From NCBI GenBank assembly GCA_902798615.1, contig CADBXL010000020.1:1-64000 (forward strand): 64,000 nt of DNA, read 5' to 3'. Source of the stretch: an uncultured Bacteroidales bacterium. GTDB lineage: Bacteria > Bacteroidota > Bacteroidia > Bacteroidales > Bacteroidaceae. Within the stretch, counting starts at the first letter, position 1. Every line of letters begins with the position of its first letter. The translations under genes were made by a program, and so were the position numbers. Shown in pieces: positions 51,853 to 60,494 of this stretch. The notes beneath the pieces were generated by a model that saw nothing but the letters and a program-made list of their open reading frames with translations, had not been told where the DNA came from and did no database searches.

Positions 51853-53127
51853 ATGTCAAATATTACAAACAAAATACGTCAAGCCCTTCCTGACATCGAC
51901 ACATACCGGGAGATTCTCGACACGCTTACGCGAAACAAGAGCCGCTCGTTCCTTACGGGATTCGGAGTCTTCTGGGGAGTCTTCATGCTCATCATCCTTA
52001 TCGGAGGTGGGCAAGGGCTGAAGGAACTTCTCGTCAAGAACTTTGAAGGATTCGCCTCAAATACCATGCTCGTCTTTTCTGAAAAGACAACAAAGGCGTA
52101 TGACGGCTTCAGGAAAGGCCGACAATGGAATCCTACCGATGTTGACGTATATCGACTGAAACATCAAGTTCCTGAACTCGATGTAGTTACGCCAATGGTC
52201 TTCGCCTACTCCACTCCCGTTATCTATGGCGATAAGAAAAGTACAGGTAGCATCAAAGGCGTTACCCCCGACTACGAGAAAGTACAGGCGTCAAAGATTC
52301 GCTACGGTCGTACTCTCAACGACATGGATGAACAGAAAGAACGAAAGGTCTGCATCATAGGCAAGAAAATATATCAGGATCTCTTCTCTCCAGGCGTAGA
52401 TCCTTGCGGAAAGAGAATCAAGGTTGATAACGTGTATTACCAGATTGTTGGTGTTGACTTCAACAGTTCGGCTATCAATATCGGTAGTGAGGCTACCCAA
52501 ACGGTCACAATCCCGTTCTCCGTCTGCCGAAAGAGATATAACTACGGCAATCAGGTTCACGTGATAGCCATGACAGGTAAGACGGGGGTTGTAATGAGTA
52601 CGCTAACTGACAAGATCAGAGGTATCGTGGCAAGAGCGCATCATATTGACCCTACCGACGAGCACGCAATCTCGGTATTAAATACAGAGGTGATGTTCGG
52701 AATCATCAACAGCCTCTTTAATGGCGTGAACTTCCTCATCTGGCTCATCGGTCTTGGAACTATCCTCGCAGGAGCCATAGGCGTCAGCAACATCATGATG
52801 GTGACTGTAAAGGAAAGAACCACGGAGATTGGCATTCGAAGAGCCATCGGAGCAACGCCAAAGATGATTCTCTCGCAGATTCTCTCAGAAAGCCTTCTCC
52901 TAACGGCAGTCGCGGGAATGAGCGGCATCCTCTTCGGAGTAATCATACTCCAGATGCTTGAACTCGGCAATACTACCGACGGCATCCTTGAAGCCCACTT
53001 CCAAGTAAACTTCTGGACAGCAATTTTCGCAACAGTCTTCCTCTCAATCCTCGGCACAGTAGCCGGTCTCGCTCCTGCATATCGAGCAATGGCAATAAAG
53101 CCTGTAGATGCTATGCGTGATGAGTAA
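51853..53127 (+). CDS. FtsX/MacB-type permease 2
   Basis: A 424-aa protein with the same fold as its neighbour: FLTGFGVFWGVFMLIILIGG, periplasmic domain, then VSNIMMVTVKERTTEIGIRR and RAIGATPKMILSQIL. The two are paralogues that may form a heterodimeric MacB-like exporter. Confidence 0.93.
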   Translation: MSNITNKIRQALPDIDTYREILDTLTRNKSRSFLTGFGVFWGVFMLIILIGGGQGLKELLVKNFEGFASNTMLVFSEKTTKAYDGFRKGRQWNPTDVDVYRLKHQVPELDVVTPMVFAYSTPVIYGDKKSTGSIKGVTPDYEKVQASKIRYGRTLNDMDEQKERKVCIIGKKIYQDLFSPGVDPCGKRIKVDNVYYQIVGVDFNSSAINIGSEATQTVTIPFSVCRKRYNYGNQVHVIAMTGKTGVVMSTLTDKIRGIVARAHHIDPTDEHAISVLNTEVMFGIINSLFNGVNFLIWLIGLGTILAGAIGVSNIMMVTVKERTTEIGIRRAIGATPKMILSQILSESLLLTAVAGMSGILFGVIILQMLELGNTTDGILEAHFQVNFWTAIFATVFLSILGTVAGLAPAYRAMAIKPVDAMRDE

Positions 53128-53130
53128 AAA

Positions 53131-53267
53131 GACCCACCCCCTACCCCTCCCATAAATGGAGGGGAGTAGATACATTTTTTCGCTAAGCAAGTAATTAGTA
53201 ACAAACATTTAACATGCCATTCGCTCTCCGGCTCCCTCCCTACGGGGGAGGGCGGGGGGAGAGGCCA
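53131..53267. repeat. GC-rich inverted elements of two types
   Basis: About 53131-53169 is a single-base variant of the C-rich arm seen at 9839 (GACCCACCCCC type). About 53228-53266 is the G-rich arm of the GGCCTCTCCCC type seen at 15085. The two flanking arms belong to different families, which implies recombination or independent insertion. Confidence 0.8.
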
Positions 53268-53279
53268 ATACTTACAAAA

Positions 53280-54392
53280 ATGAAATATTCAAAGCTTATA
53301 ATCGCGATTATCATCGCATTCATCTTCATCGGAACATTCGTATTCCTCTATCAGAAGTCTCAGCCAGAACCTATCGTATATAACGAGTTTAGCACAAAGA
53401 TGGGTGATGTCAGCAAGACAACCCTCATCACAGGTAAGATCGAGCCTCGTAATGAGGTCAACGTAAAGCCTCAGATCTCAGGTATCATAACCGACATCTA
53501 CAAGGAGGCTGGCGACGTTGTAAAGGCTGGTGAAGTCATCGCAAAAGTAAAGGTAATCCCAGATATGAGCCAGTTGAGTAGCGCAGAGTCACGTGTTCGT
53601 CTTGCAGAGATCAACGCAAAGCAGGCTCAGGTTGACTACGACCGCGACAAAGTTCTCTTCGACAAACACCTCATCACAGCCGAGTCTTTCGACAAGGTTA
53701 GCCAGACTCTCCATCAGGCTCAAGAGGAGGTAAAAGCTGCCACAGATGCCCTTGAAGTTGTTCGTGATGGTGTTTCCAAGAGCAACGCAAGTGCAAGTAG
53801 CACCCTCATCCGCAGCACTATCTCAGGTGTCATTCTCGACATTCCTGTAAAGGTTGGTAATACCGTTATCCTTTCAAATACATTCAACGACGGTACAACA
53901 ATCGCTACCCTTGCCAACATGAAGGACCTTATCTTCCGCGGCAATATCGACGAGACTGAGGTCGGACAGCTTTCAATAGGCGTTCCTCTGAAGATCACCA
54001 TTGGAGCCCTTCAGGATGTAAAGCTCAACGCTTCTCTTGAATATATCTCTCCAAAGGCTGTAGAGAACAATGGTGCCAACCAATTTGAGATCAAGGCTGC
54101 AATTGATGTAAAGGGAGCAAAGGATCTCCGTTCTGGATATAGCGCAAATGCAGAAATCGTACTTCAGACTGCCAAGAACGTACTCACCATCCCTGAGAGC
54201 GCAGTTGAGTTTAGTGGCGACAGCACCTTTGTCTATCTCGTAAAGGGTAAAGGCGAACAGAAGACCTACGAGCGCCATCCTGTCACAATCGGTATCTCCG
54301 ACGGCGTGAACATCGAGATCAAGAAGGGTCTCAGCCAAAAGGATATCGTTCGCGGTCCACAGGTTGTAGCTGATACTAAGAACAAAGAGTAA
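53280..54392 (+). CDS. periplasmic adaptor (HlyD/RND membrane-fusion protein)
   Basis: A 370-aa adaptor with an N-terminal membrane anchor (KLIIAIIIAFIFIGTFVFLY), a lipoyl half-motif (GKIEPRNEVNVKPQISGIIT) and its partner (RSTISGVILDIPVKVGNTVI), a coiled-coil hairpin between, and a beta-barrel part. The ATG at 53280 is chosen; the ORF upstream is repeat-encoded. It links the MacB-type pump to TolC. Confidence 0.93.
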   Translation: MKYSKLIIAIIIAFIFIGTFVFLYQKSQPEPIVYNEFSTKMGDVSKTTLITGKIEPRNEVNVKPQISGIITDIYKEAGDVVKAGEVIAKVKVIPDMSQLSSAESRVRLAEINAKQAQVDYDRDKVLFDKHLITAESFDKVSQTLHQAQEEVKAATDALEVVRDGVSKSNASASSTLIRSTISGVILDIPVKVGNTVILSNTFNDGTTIATLANMKDLIFRGNIDETEVGQLSIGVPLKITIGALQDVKLNASLEYISPKAVENNGANQFEIKAAIDVKGAKDLRSGYSANAEIVLQTAKNVLTIPESAVEFSGDSTFVYLVKGKGEQKTYERHPVTIGISDGVNIEIKKGLSQKDIVRGPQVVADTKNKE

Positions 54393-54398
54393 AAACGG

Positions 54399-54448
54399 CC
54401 AGTCGGCCTCTCCCCCCGCCCTCCCCCGTAGGGAGGGAGCCGGAGAGC
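54399..54448. repeat. GC-rich 11-bp-type arm
   Basis: From about 54406 to 54446, the GGCCTCTCCCC-type arm matches 14988-15027. It lies just after the adaptor stop and is the inverse of the arm at 53228-53266 across the adaptor gene, so the gene is bracketed. Confidence 0.8.
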
Positions 54449-54500
54449 GAAAAGAATAAATAGTACATAGGTAAATAATAAAATAGTAAATTATAACGCC

Positions 54501-55874
54501 ATGCCTTTAGCAATAAATACAATAAAACATCCTTCCCTTTGGGAAGGCTTGGTTAGGCTTTTGGGGATAGTGCTTTTACTTCTCTTAATCAGCACCCCTT
54601 CATCCGCAAAGCAATGGACTCTTCCCGAGTGCATCAACTATGCCATAGAGCATAATATAAGTCTCAAGCAACGCGAGAATACACGTCGCCAGAACGAGGT
54701 GAGCCTCAATACGGCAAAGAACTCCCGACTTCCCGACCTCAACGCAGGAGTATCAGAAAACCTCGGTTTCGGACGCTCTCTCGGAATGGACAACACGTAT
54801 AGCAAGAACAACACGAGCAATACGTCATTCCAGATAAGTACCTCCGTTCCTATCCTCACAGGCAACCGCATCGAGAACACTATCAAGCTAAACCAGCTTA
54901 ATCTCGAAGCCTCAACAGCCGACCTTGAAAAAGCTCGTAATGATATCAGAACACAGATTGCCCAGCAATACATTCAGATTGTTTATGATACAGAAATCCT
55001 TGCTGTGGCAAAGCGCCAGATTGGTATTGACTCCCTCCAGCTCTACCGTCTTCAAGAGATGGAACGTAACGGCAAGGCTACTCTTACCGAGGTTCTTCAA
55101 CAGAAGTCAACTATGGAGCAGAGCCGTCTCACAGCCACTCAGGCAGAGAACACCTACCATCTCGACTTGCTTGCCCTTACCCAGTTGCTTGAACTTCCAT
55201 CACCAGAAGGATTCTCTATCGTAATCCCAACACTACCAAATAATTACGGTAGTCTTATTAATGTTAACCCCGAGATCATCTATCAGGAGGCAATAGCCGT
55301 AAAACCAGAGGTTCAGGCTGAGCAACTTCGTCTCAAGGCTTCTGATGCCAACATCCTTATAGCAAAGTCGGCTAAATACCCTACCCTCTCGTTCAACGCA
55401 GGACTTGGCACCAACTATTACAAGACTCTCAACGGCAATTACAAACAGGATAGCTTCGGTTCTCAAATCAAGAACAACTTCAGCCAGAGTCTCGGTCTTC
55501 AACTCAACGTTCCGATCTTCAATAGGTACGCAACACGCAATAGCATCAAGTCAGCTTCTATCGACAAGGAGAACCAGCAACTCGCCCTCGATAATGTGAA
55601 GAAAACGCTCTACAAGGAGATTCAGCAGGTATATTACAATACCGTTGCCGCCGAGGCGAAATACAAAAGCAGTCTTCAGGCAGAGGTGACAAGCAAGGAT
55701 GCCTTCAACCTCACTCAATCGAAATACGAGAACGGCAAAGCTACCATTACCGAGTTCAACGAATCAAAGAACAATATGATGAAGGCTGAGAGCGACCTCG
55801 TTCAAGCACGCTACCAGCTCATCTACCAGAAAGCTCTTATCGATTTCTATCGTGGTAAGGAATTAAGGTTCTAA
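54501..55874 (+). CDS. TolC-family outer-membrane channel
   Basis: A 457-aa outer-membrane efflux protein with a signal peptide ending near SSAKQW, then the TolC repeat WTLPECINYAIEHNISLKQR, coiled coils, and a second copy LALDNVKKTLYKEIQQVYYN. It is the exit channel for the preceding ABC exporter. A terminator follows. Confidence 0.93.
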   Translation: MPLAINTIKHPSLWEGLVRLLGIVLLLLLISTPSSAKQWTLPECINYAIEHNISLKQRENTRRQNEVSLNTAKNSRLPDLNAGVSENLGFGRSLGMDNTYSKNNTSNTSFQISTSVPILTGNRIENTIKLNQLNLEASTADLEKARNDIRTQIAQQYIQIVYDTEILAVAKRQIGIDSLQLYRLQEMERNGKATLTEVLQQKSTMEQSRLTATQAENTYHLDLLALTQLLELPSPEGFSIVIPTLPNNYGSLINVNPEIIYQEAIAVKPEVQAEQLRLKASDANILIAKSAKYPTLSFNAGLGTNYYKTLNGNYKQDSFGSQIKNNFSQSLGLQLNVPIFNRYATRNSIKSASIDKENQQLALDNVKKTLYKEIQQVYYNTVAAEAKYKSSLQAEVTSKDAFNLTQSKYENGKATITEFNESKNNMMKAESDLVQARYQLIYQKALIDFYRGKELRF

Positions 55875-55942
55875 AGAAAATAAAAGTTTTGAGTTAATCA
55901 AACATATATTAGGTAAATAAATACTCTTATATTTGTGCACAT

Positions 55943-55980
55943 CCCCCTTTTGCTGTAGAGATACAGCAGAAGGGGATTTT
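55943..55980 (+). terminator. terminator after tolC-family gene
   Basis: CCCCCTTTTGCTGTA (from 55943) pairs with TACAGCAGAAGGGG (55962-55975), GAGA loop, then ATTTTCTTT. Confidence 0.85.
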
Positions 55981-55988
55981 CTTTGATT

Positions 55989-56115
55989 CCCATGTAAGTC
56001 CGATGTGATTCCCTTATAAATCCGCTCTTCCTCCGAACCAAACTCGATGAACCTCCGTTCCTAGAGCGGACATAGAACGGACCTTCATCGAGTTTGGTTC
56101 GGAATGTGAACGAAG
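55989..56115. repeat. 11-bp array plus copy of the 24-bp inverted repeat
   Basis: 11-bp units CCCATGTAAGT, CCGATGTGATT, CCCTTATAAAT at 55989-56021 lead into the 24-bp sequence 56028-56051 that is also at 34511-34534. Its inverse is at 56084-56103. The remainder to 56400 is AT-rich with no gene seen. Confidence 0.85.
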
Positions 56116-56408
56116 GCAAAGCGAACAAAGAGCGTAAGATCACTATACATAAACATTAGTCACATCCTATTTCTCGAATTTTGGCTTTACCCCCAACAAT
56201 ACATCTAACACAACCTTTACACGTGCCAGTTTCTTTTTAAGAATTTCCTCATATCACTTGCAAAAATAGTTAAAATATATGATTTTCCAAAATATCAATC
56301 CGAAAATTACATAAAAATTTATCCGATGATCTACCCTCCCCTATTCTTTTTCCGCACATCCACCATATATAATTTGCCTTTTTTCTTGGCTATGCCAAAA
56401 TTATTCCG

Positions 56409-56416
56409 TATCTTTG
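56409..56416 (+). promoter_or_regulatory. -7 promoter box of the second toxin-antitoxin pair
   Basis: TATCTTTG, 37 bp before the antitoxin ATG at 56453. A TTG further upstream could be the -33 element. Confidence 0.6.
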
Positions 56417-56452
56417 CACACAGAAAGAACCACATTCATTAAATCTGCCAAT

Positions 56453-56716
56453 ATGAGAGCAAACATAAATCATAAATCAACAAATTATTATTGGAATCAA
56501 GTTAAGGATTTAAGTCCAGAGATGAAACTTGATCTGATAAGCCGACTAAGCCAATCAATAATAGTAAATATTGATATTCCGCAGAAAAAGTCGACTCTTG
56601 ATGAGTGTTTTGCAGCTTGGAGTACTGATGATAATGAATATTCCGATGATATGTTGCTACATGACATAGATGCTGTATGTGGCGAGAAAGATGATTTTGT
56701 CAAGGATTACTTGTAA
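56453..56716 (+). CDS. putative antitoxin of the second PIN pair
   Basis: An 87-aa acidic protein. NYYWNQVKDLSPEMKLDLIS and SQSIIVNIDIPQKK suggest a short helical dimerisation part, and the tail DDMLLHDIDAVCGEKDDFVK is strongly acidic. It stands 2 bp upstream of the PIN toxin. The role is inferred from context. I start at ATG 56453, since an earlier in-frame ATG at 56414 lies within the -7 box. Confidence 0.75.
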   Translation: MRANINHKSTNYYWNQVKDLSPEMKLDLISRLSQSIIVNIDIPQKKSTLDECFAAWSTDDNEYSDDMLLHDIDAVCGEKDDFVKDYL

Positions 56717-56718
56717 TT

Positions 56719-57135
56719 ATGAAAGAAAAATACTTGCTTGATTCAAATATCCTTATTCATCATCAACGTGGATATTTCAACATAGGTGAATATCTGAGAG
56801 AGCATGACATTCCTATTGAAGATTGCTATATCTCAGAAATAACAGCCATCGAAGTAAAAGTAGGTGAGATTCTGCTAAAGCGAAAAGGATACAAGTTTAA
56901 TGTGGATTCGGATGCTATCCTTTCCAACTTTAACATACTTCCTATAAGTGATTGCATAGATTTCTTTGTAAAAGAAAAATGCAGACTGCAATTTGCAGGT
57001 ACACCTATGGCTAATAATTTTGATTTACTGATCGGTTGTACTGCCGTAGTTAATAATCTGATAATGGTTACAGAGAACATCAAGGACTTCAAGAATATCG
57101 AGACTATCAGAATAGAGAATTGGATTTCACGTTAG
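56719..57135 (+). CDS. PIN domain toxin (second pair)
   Basis: A 138-aa PIN protein. KYLLDSNILIHHQRGYFNIG has the first catalytic Asp, YISEITAIEVKVGEILL the Glu, NFDLLIGCTAVVNNLIMVTE the later acidic residues. It resembles VapC/FitB-type toxins more than the pair at 8 kb. Target RNA unknown. Confidence 0.85.
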   Translation: MKEKYLLDSNILIHHQRGYFNIGEYLREHDIPIEDCYISEITAIEVKVGEILLKRKGYKFNVDSDAILSNFNILPISDCIDFFVKEKCRLQFAGTPMANNFDLLIGCTAVVNNLIMVTENIKDFKNIETIRIENWISR

Positions 57136-57167
57136 TACGAGCAAAGGCAAAGTCAAAACGCCCTTTT

Positions 57168-57195
57168 TTAATTGTTAATTGTTAATTGTTAATTT
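57168..57195 (+). repeat. 7-bp-period array before queD
   Basis: TTAATTG three times then TTAATTT in exact register, ending 6 bp before the ATG at 57202. No inverse arm was found in the short spacer. Confidence 0.85.
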
Positions 57196-57201
57196 CTATA
57201 T

Positions 57202-57540
57202 ATGTATTACGTAGAAAAGACTATGGAGATTTCCGGAAGTCATTACCTCCGACTCTCCCGCGAAAGCAAATGCGAGGCCCTTCACGGCCATAACTGGATT
57301 ATAAAGGTGTATTGCAAGGCACGCGAGCTTGACAAAGACGGCATGGTGGTTGACTTTACCGAGATAAAGCGACTCGTTCATGGAAAACTTGACCATCAGG
57401 ATCTCAACGCCGTTCTGCCATTCAATCCTTCAGCCGAGAATATAGCCCATTGGATCGTAGAGACCGTTCCAAACTGCTATAAGGCTTCCGTTCAGGAAAG
57501 TTCTGGCAACGTTGCCATCTATGAGAAAGACGAGGACTGA
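57202..57540 (+). CDS. queD: 6-carboxy-5,6,7,8-tetrahydropterin synthase (QueD)
   Basis: A 112-aa enzyme of the queuosine pathway, converting 7,8-dihydroneopterin triphosphate to carboxy-tetrahydropterin. The zinc ligands are His14, His28 and His30 (GSHYLRLSRE, LHGHNW), and the nucleophile is Cys24. LDHQDLN and PSAENIAHWIVE complete the fold. Length is normal. Other queuosine genes are not in the window. Confidence 0.95.
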   Translation: MYYVEKTMEISGSHYLRLSRESKCEALHGHNWIIKVYCKARELDKDGMVVDFTEIKRLVHGKLDHQDLNAVLPFNPSAENIAHWIVETVPNCYKASVQESSGNVAIYEKDED

Positions 57541-57563
57541 CACAATGTCAGTTCTCGTCTTTT
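57529..57563 (+). terminator. terminator overlapping the queD stop codon
   Basis: GACGAGGACTGAC (57529-57541) pairs with GTCAGTTCTCGTC (57547-57559, one G-U pair), followed by T5. The TGA stop is inside the stem. Confidence 0.9.
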
Positions 57564-57678
57564 TTATTACATTAATATAATTAACGTATAACTTTTTGTC
57601 AGTTACTGTCACAATATCAATTGTCAATTGTCACTTGCTTTAGCTTGATGAGCTTCAGCGAATAATTATCAATTCATA

Positions 57679-57695
57679 TTGGCACGCCCTTTGTT
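57679..57695 (+). promoter_or_regulatory. sigma-54-like promoter element of dnaK
   Basis: TTGGCACGCCCTTTGTT at 57679-57695 matches the -24 (TTGGCACG) element and has the correct N4 spacing to a -12 TTG, but GC is GT at the last position. It is 96 bp upstream of dnaK. No TAnnTTTG box was recognised in the same interval. This suggests RpoN control of dnaK, unproven. Confidence 0.45.
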
Positions 57696-57790
57696 ATAAG
57701 GATAGCGTAAACTCCCGGACTATCTGGCAAAACTGGAAAATCCGAGAAAACCAACTAGAATAATAACAAAAATAAAAAAATAATAACATT

Positions 57791-59710
57791 ATGGGAAAGA
57801 TTATTGGTATCGACCTTGGCACAACAAACTCTTGTGTCGCAGTATTTGAAGGCAATGAGCCTGTAGTAATAGCTAACTCTGAGGGTAAGCGTACAACACC
57901 TTCTGTGATTGGCTTCGTAAAGGATGGTGAGCGTAAGGTAGGTGATCCTGCAAAGCGTCAGGCTATCACAAACCCAACAAACACAATCTTCTCTATCAAG
58001 CGTTTCATGGGTGAGACCTACGACCAGAGCGCAAAGGAGGCAACACGTGTTCCTTATAAGGTAGTTAACGAGAACGGCTATCCACGTGTTGACATCGACG
58101 GACGTAAGTATACTCCACAGGAGATCTCAGCTATGATTCTTCAGAAGATGAAGAAGACCGCAGAGGACTATCTCGGACAGGAGGTTACTGACGCAGTTAT
58201 CACAGTTCCTGCATACTTCTCTGACTCTCAGCGTCAGGCTACTAAGGAGGCTGGTCAGATTGCAGGTCTTAACGTACAGCGTATCGTAAACGAGCCAACA
58301 GCAGCAGCACTCGCTTATGGTGTTGACAAGGCTAACAAGGATATGAAGATTGCAGTATTCGACCTCGGTGGCGGTACTTTCGATATCTCTATCCTCGAGT
58401 TCGGTGGCGGCGTATTTGAGGTTCTCTCTACAAATGGTGACACACACCTTGGTGGTGACGACTTCGACCAGGTTATCATCGACTGGCTTGCTAACGGTTT
58501 CAAGGCTGACGAGGGCATCGACCTCACAAAGGATCCTATGGCTATGCAGCGCCTGAAGGAGGCTGCTGAGAAGGCTAAGATCGAGCTTTCTTCTTCAACT
58601 TCTACAGAAATCAACCTTCCATATATCTCAGCAGAAGGTGGTGTTCCAAAGCACCTTGTAAAGACTCTCACACGTTCACAGTTCGAGCAGCTCGCACACG
58701 GTCTTATCCAGGCTTGTCTCGTTCCTTGTCAGAACGCTATGCGTGATGCAGGTCTCTCTACATCAGAGATTGACGAGGTTATCCTCGTAGGTGGTTCAAG
58801 CCGTATTCCTGCTGTTCAGGAGCTCGTTAAGAACTACTTCGGCAAGGAGCCTTCAAAGGGCGTAAACCCAGACGAGGTTGTAGCTGTAGGTGCTTCTATC
58901 CAGGGCGCTATCCTCAACAAGGAGTCTGGTGTAGGCGACATCGTACTTCTCGACGTAACTCCTCTTACCCTCGGTATCGAGACAATGGGTGGCGTAATGA
59001 CAAAGCTTATCGACGCTAACTCTACAATCCCTTGCAAGAAGTCAGAGACATTCTCTACAGCAGTCGACAACCAGACAGCCGTAACAATCCACGTACTTCA
59101 GGGTGAGCGTCCAATGGCTGCACAGAACAAGTCAATCGGTCAGTTCAACCTCGAGGGCATCGCACCAGCACGTCGTGGTGTTCCACAGATTGAGGTAACA
59201 TTCGATATCGATGCTAACGGTATCCTCAACGTATCTGCAAAGGATAAGGCAACAGGTAAGGAGCAGAAGATCCGCATCGAGGCTTCATCAGGTCTTTCAG
59301 AGGACGAAATCAACCGCATGAAGGCAGAGGCAGAGGCAAATGCCGAGGCTGATAAGAAGGAGCGCGAGAAGATTGACAAGCTCAATCAGGCAGACTCTAT
59401 GATCTTCCAGACCGAGAACATGCTCAAGGAGCAGGGCGACAAGATCCCAGCAGACGTTAAGTCTGAGATGGAGGCTGCTATCCAGAAGCTGAAGGATGCC
59501 CACAAGGCACAGGACGTTGCTGCTATCGATGCAGCTATCGCAGAGCTCAACGCAGTTGCTCAGAAGATGTATCAGGCAGGCGCACAGCCAGGTGCTCAGC
59601 CAGGTCCAGACATGAACGGTGGCGGTTTCAACGGCGGCGCTCAGGCAGGCGGTCAGTCTTCACAGAACGGTCCAGACGTTCAGGATGCAGACTTCGAGGA
59701 GGTCAAATGA
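57791..59710 (+). CDS. dnaK: molecular chaperone DnaK
   Basis: A 639-aa Hsp70. The opening [20 protein letters not shown], the actin-fold motifs [24 protein letters not shown] and [10 protein letters not shown], the substrate domain and a Gly/Gln-rich C-terminus ending DADFEEVK are complete. No dnaJ or grpE is adjacent. A terminator follows after the stop. Confidence 0.98.
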   Translation: MGKIIGIDLGTTNSCVAVFEGNEPVVIANSEGKRTTPSVIGFVKDGERKVGDPAKRQAITNPTNTIFSIKRFMGETYDQSAKEATRVPYKVVNENGYPRVDIDGRKYTPQEISAMILQKMKKTAEDYLGQEVTDAVITVPAYFSDSQRQATKEAGQIAGLNVQRIVNEPTAAALAYGVDKANKDMKIAVFDLGGGTFDISILEFGGGVFEVLSTNGDTHLGGDDFDQVIIDWLANGFKADEGIDLTKDPMAMQRLKEAAEKAKIELSSSTSTEINLPYISAEGGVPKHLVKTLTRSQFEQLAHGLIQACLVPCQNAMRDAGLSTSEIDEVILVGGSSRIPAVQELVKNYFGKEPSKGVNPDEVVAVGASIQGAILNKESGVGDIVLLDVTPLTLGIETMGGVMTKLIDANSTIPCKKSETFSTAVDNQTAVTIHVLQGERPMAAQNKSIGQFNLEGIAPARRGVPQIEVTFDIDANGILNVSAKDKATGKEQKIRIEASSGLSEDEINRMKAEAEANAEADKKEREKIDKLNQADSMIFQTENMLKEQGDKIPADVKSEMEAAIQKLKDAHKAQDVAAIDAAIAELNAVAQKMYQAGAQPGAQPGPDMNGGGFNGGAQAGGQSSQNGPDVQDADFEEVK

Positions 59711-59742
59711 GACGCATAAGTAAAGACATAACAAAACACTAT

Positions 59743-59783
59743 CAAATGGCGTGTAGCTCAATGAGTTACACGCCATTTGCATT
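59743..59783 (+). terminator. terminator of dnaK
   Basis: CAAATGGCGTGTA (59743-59755) pairs perfectly over 13 bp with TACACGCCATTTG (59767-59779), with an inner CTCA/TGAG. It marks the end of the core region; the mobile element starts beyond. Confidence 0.85.
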
Positions 59784-59933
59784 TTATAGGCTCATGTTTC
59801 CTATGTGCTTATTCCCCTTTTTTTTACGGCTTTTTTGTTACATGTTTGACACAAGACTTAATGGTAGATAACGTTGGACATAAACATACTTATAAATACA
59901 TATAAGACTTATTAGAACTTAAAAGTAGAAAAC

Positions 59934-60494
59934 ATGCCTAGTTTAGGAATTGAAATCAAAAGGAAGTGCCCTATTTGCGGCAAAATCTTTATTATTAAGA
60001 CTTTAGACAGTGTGTACTGCTCTCCAAAGTGCAGTAAGGTTGCTAACAAGCGTAAGAAGGACAAAGAGAAGAAAGAAGCCTTATTTGTTACATATGCGCA
60101 GAACGTACCTGACATCCGAGAGTATCTGACAGCTCGCCAAGTTGTTGCTTTATACGGAATTGAACGCAGTACACTATACCGTTTAGCCAAATTAGGCAAG
60201 ATTCCTTGTATTAATCTAGGCACAAGATTGATGCGTTTTAAGCGTTCTGAGTTGGATCTACTTTTTCACTACAGACGAGATCTGAAAGAAGCAAAGGAAC
60301 TCCCACAAAAGAAACTCTACAGTCTCGAACCCGAAGACTGCTATACCATAGGAGAAATCTGTGAGAAGTACCACATCAACGACAGTTCCGTATGGGCTCA
60401 CGTCAGGAAATATTCTATTCCCTCTCGGCAAATCGGCAACTATGTGTATGTCCCCAAAGAAGAAATCGACAAACTATACAAATCAGAAAAATAA
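59934..60494 (+). CDS. zinc-ribbon plus helix-turn-helix protein of an integrative element
   Basis: A 186-aa DNA-binding protein. Residues 10-35 form a small zinc-ribbon-like motif (KCPICGK and YCSPKCSK). Two MerR/excisionase-like HTH segments follow: LTARQVVALYGIERSTLYRL and YTIGEICEKYHINDSSVWAH. It probably controls or assists the adjacent integrase. Its stop overlaps the integrase ATG by one base (TAATG). Confidence 0.8.
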   Translation: MPSLGIEIKRKCPICGKIFIIKTLDSVYCSPKCSKVANKRKKDKEKKEALFVTYAQNVPDIREYLTARQVVALYGIERSTLYRLAKLGKIPCINLGTRLMRFKRSELDLLFHYRRDLKEAKELPQKKLYSLEPEDCYTIGEICEKYHINDSSVWAHVRKYSIPSRQIGNYVYVPKEEIDKLYKSEK

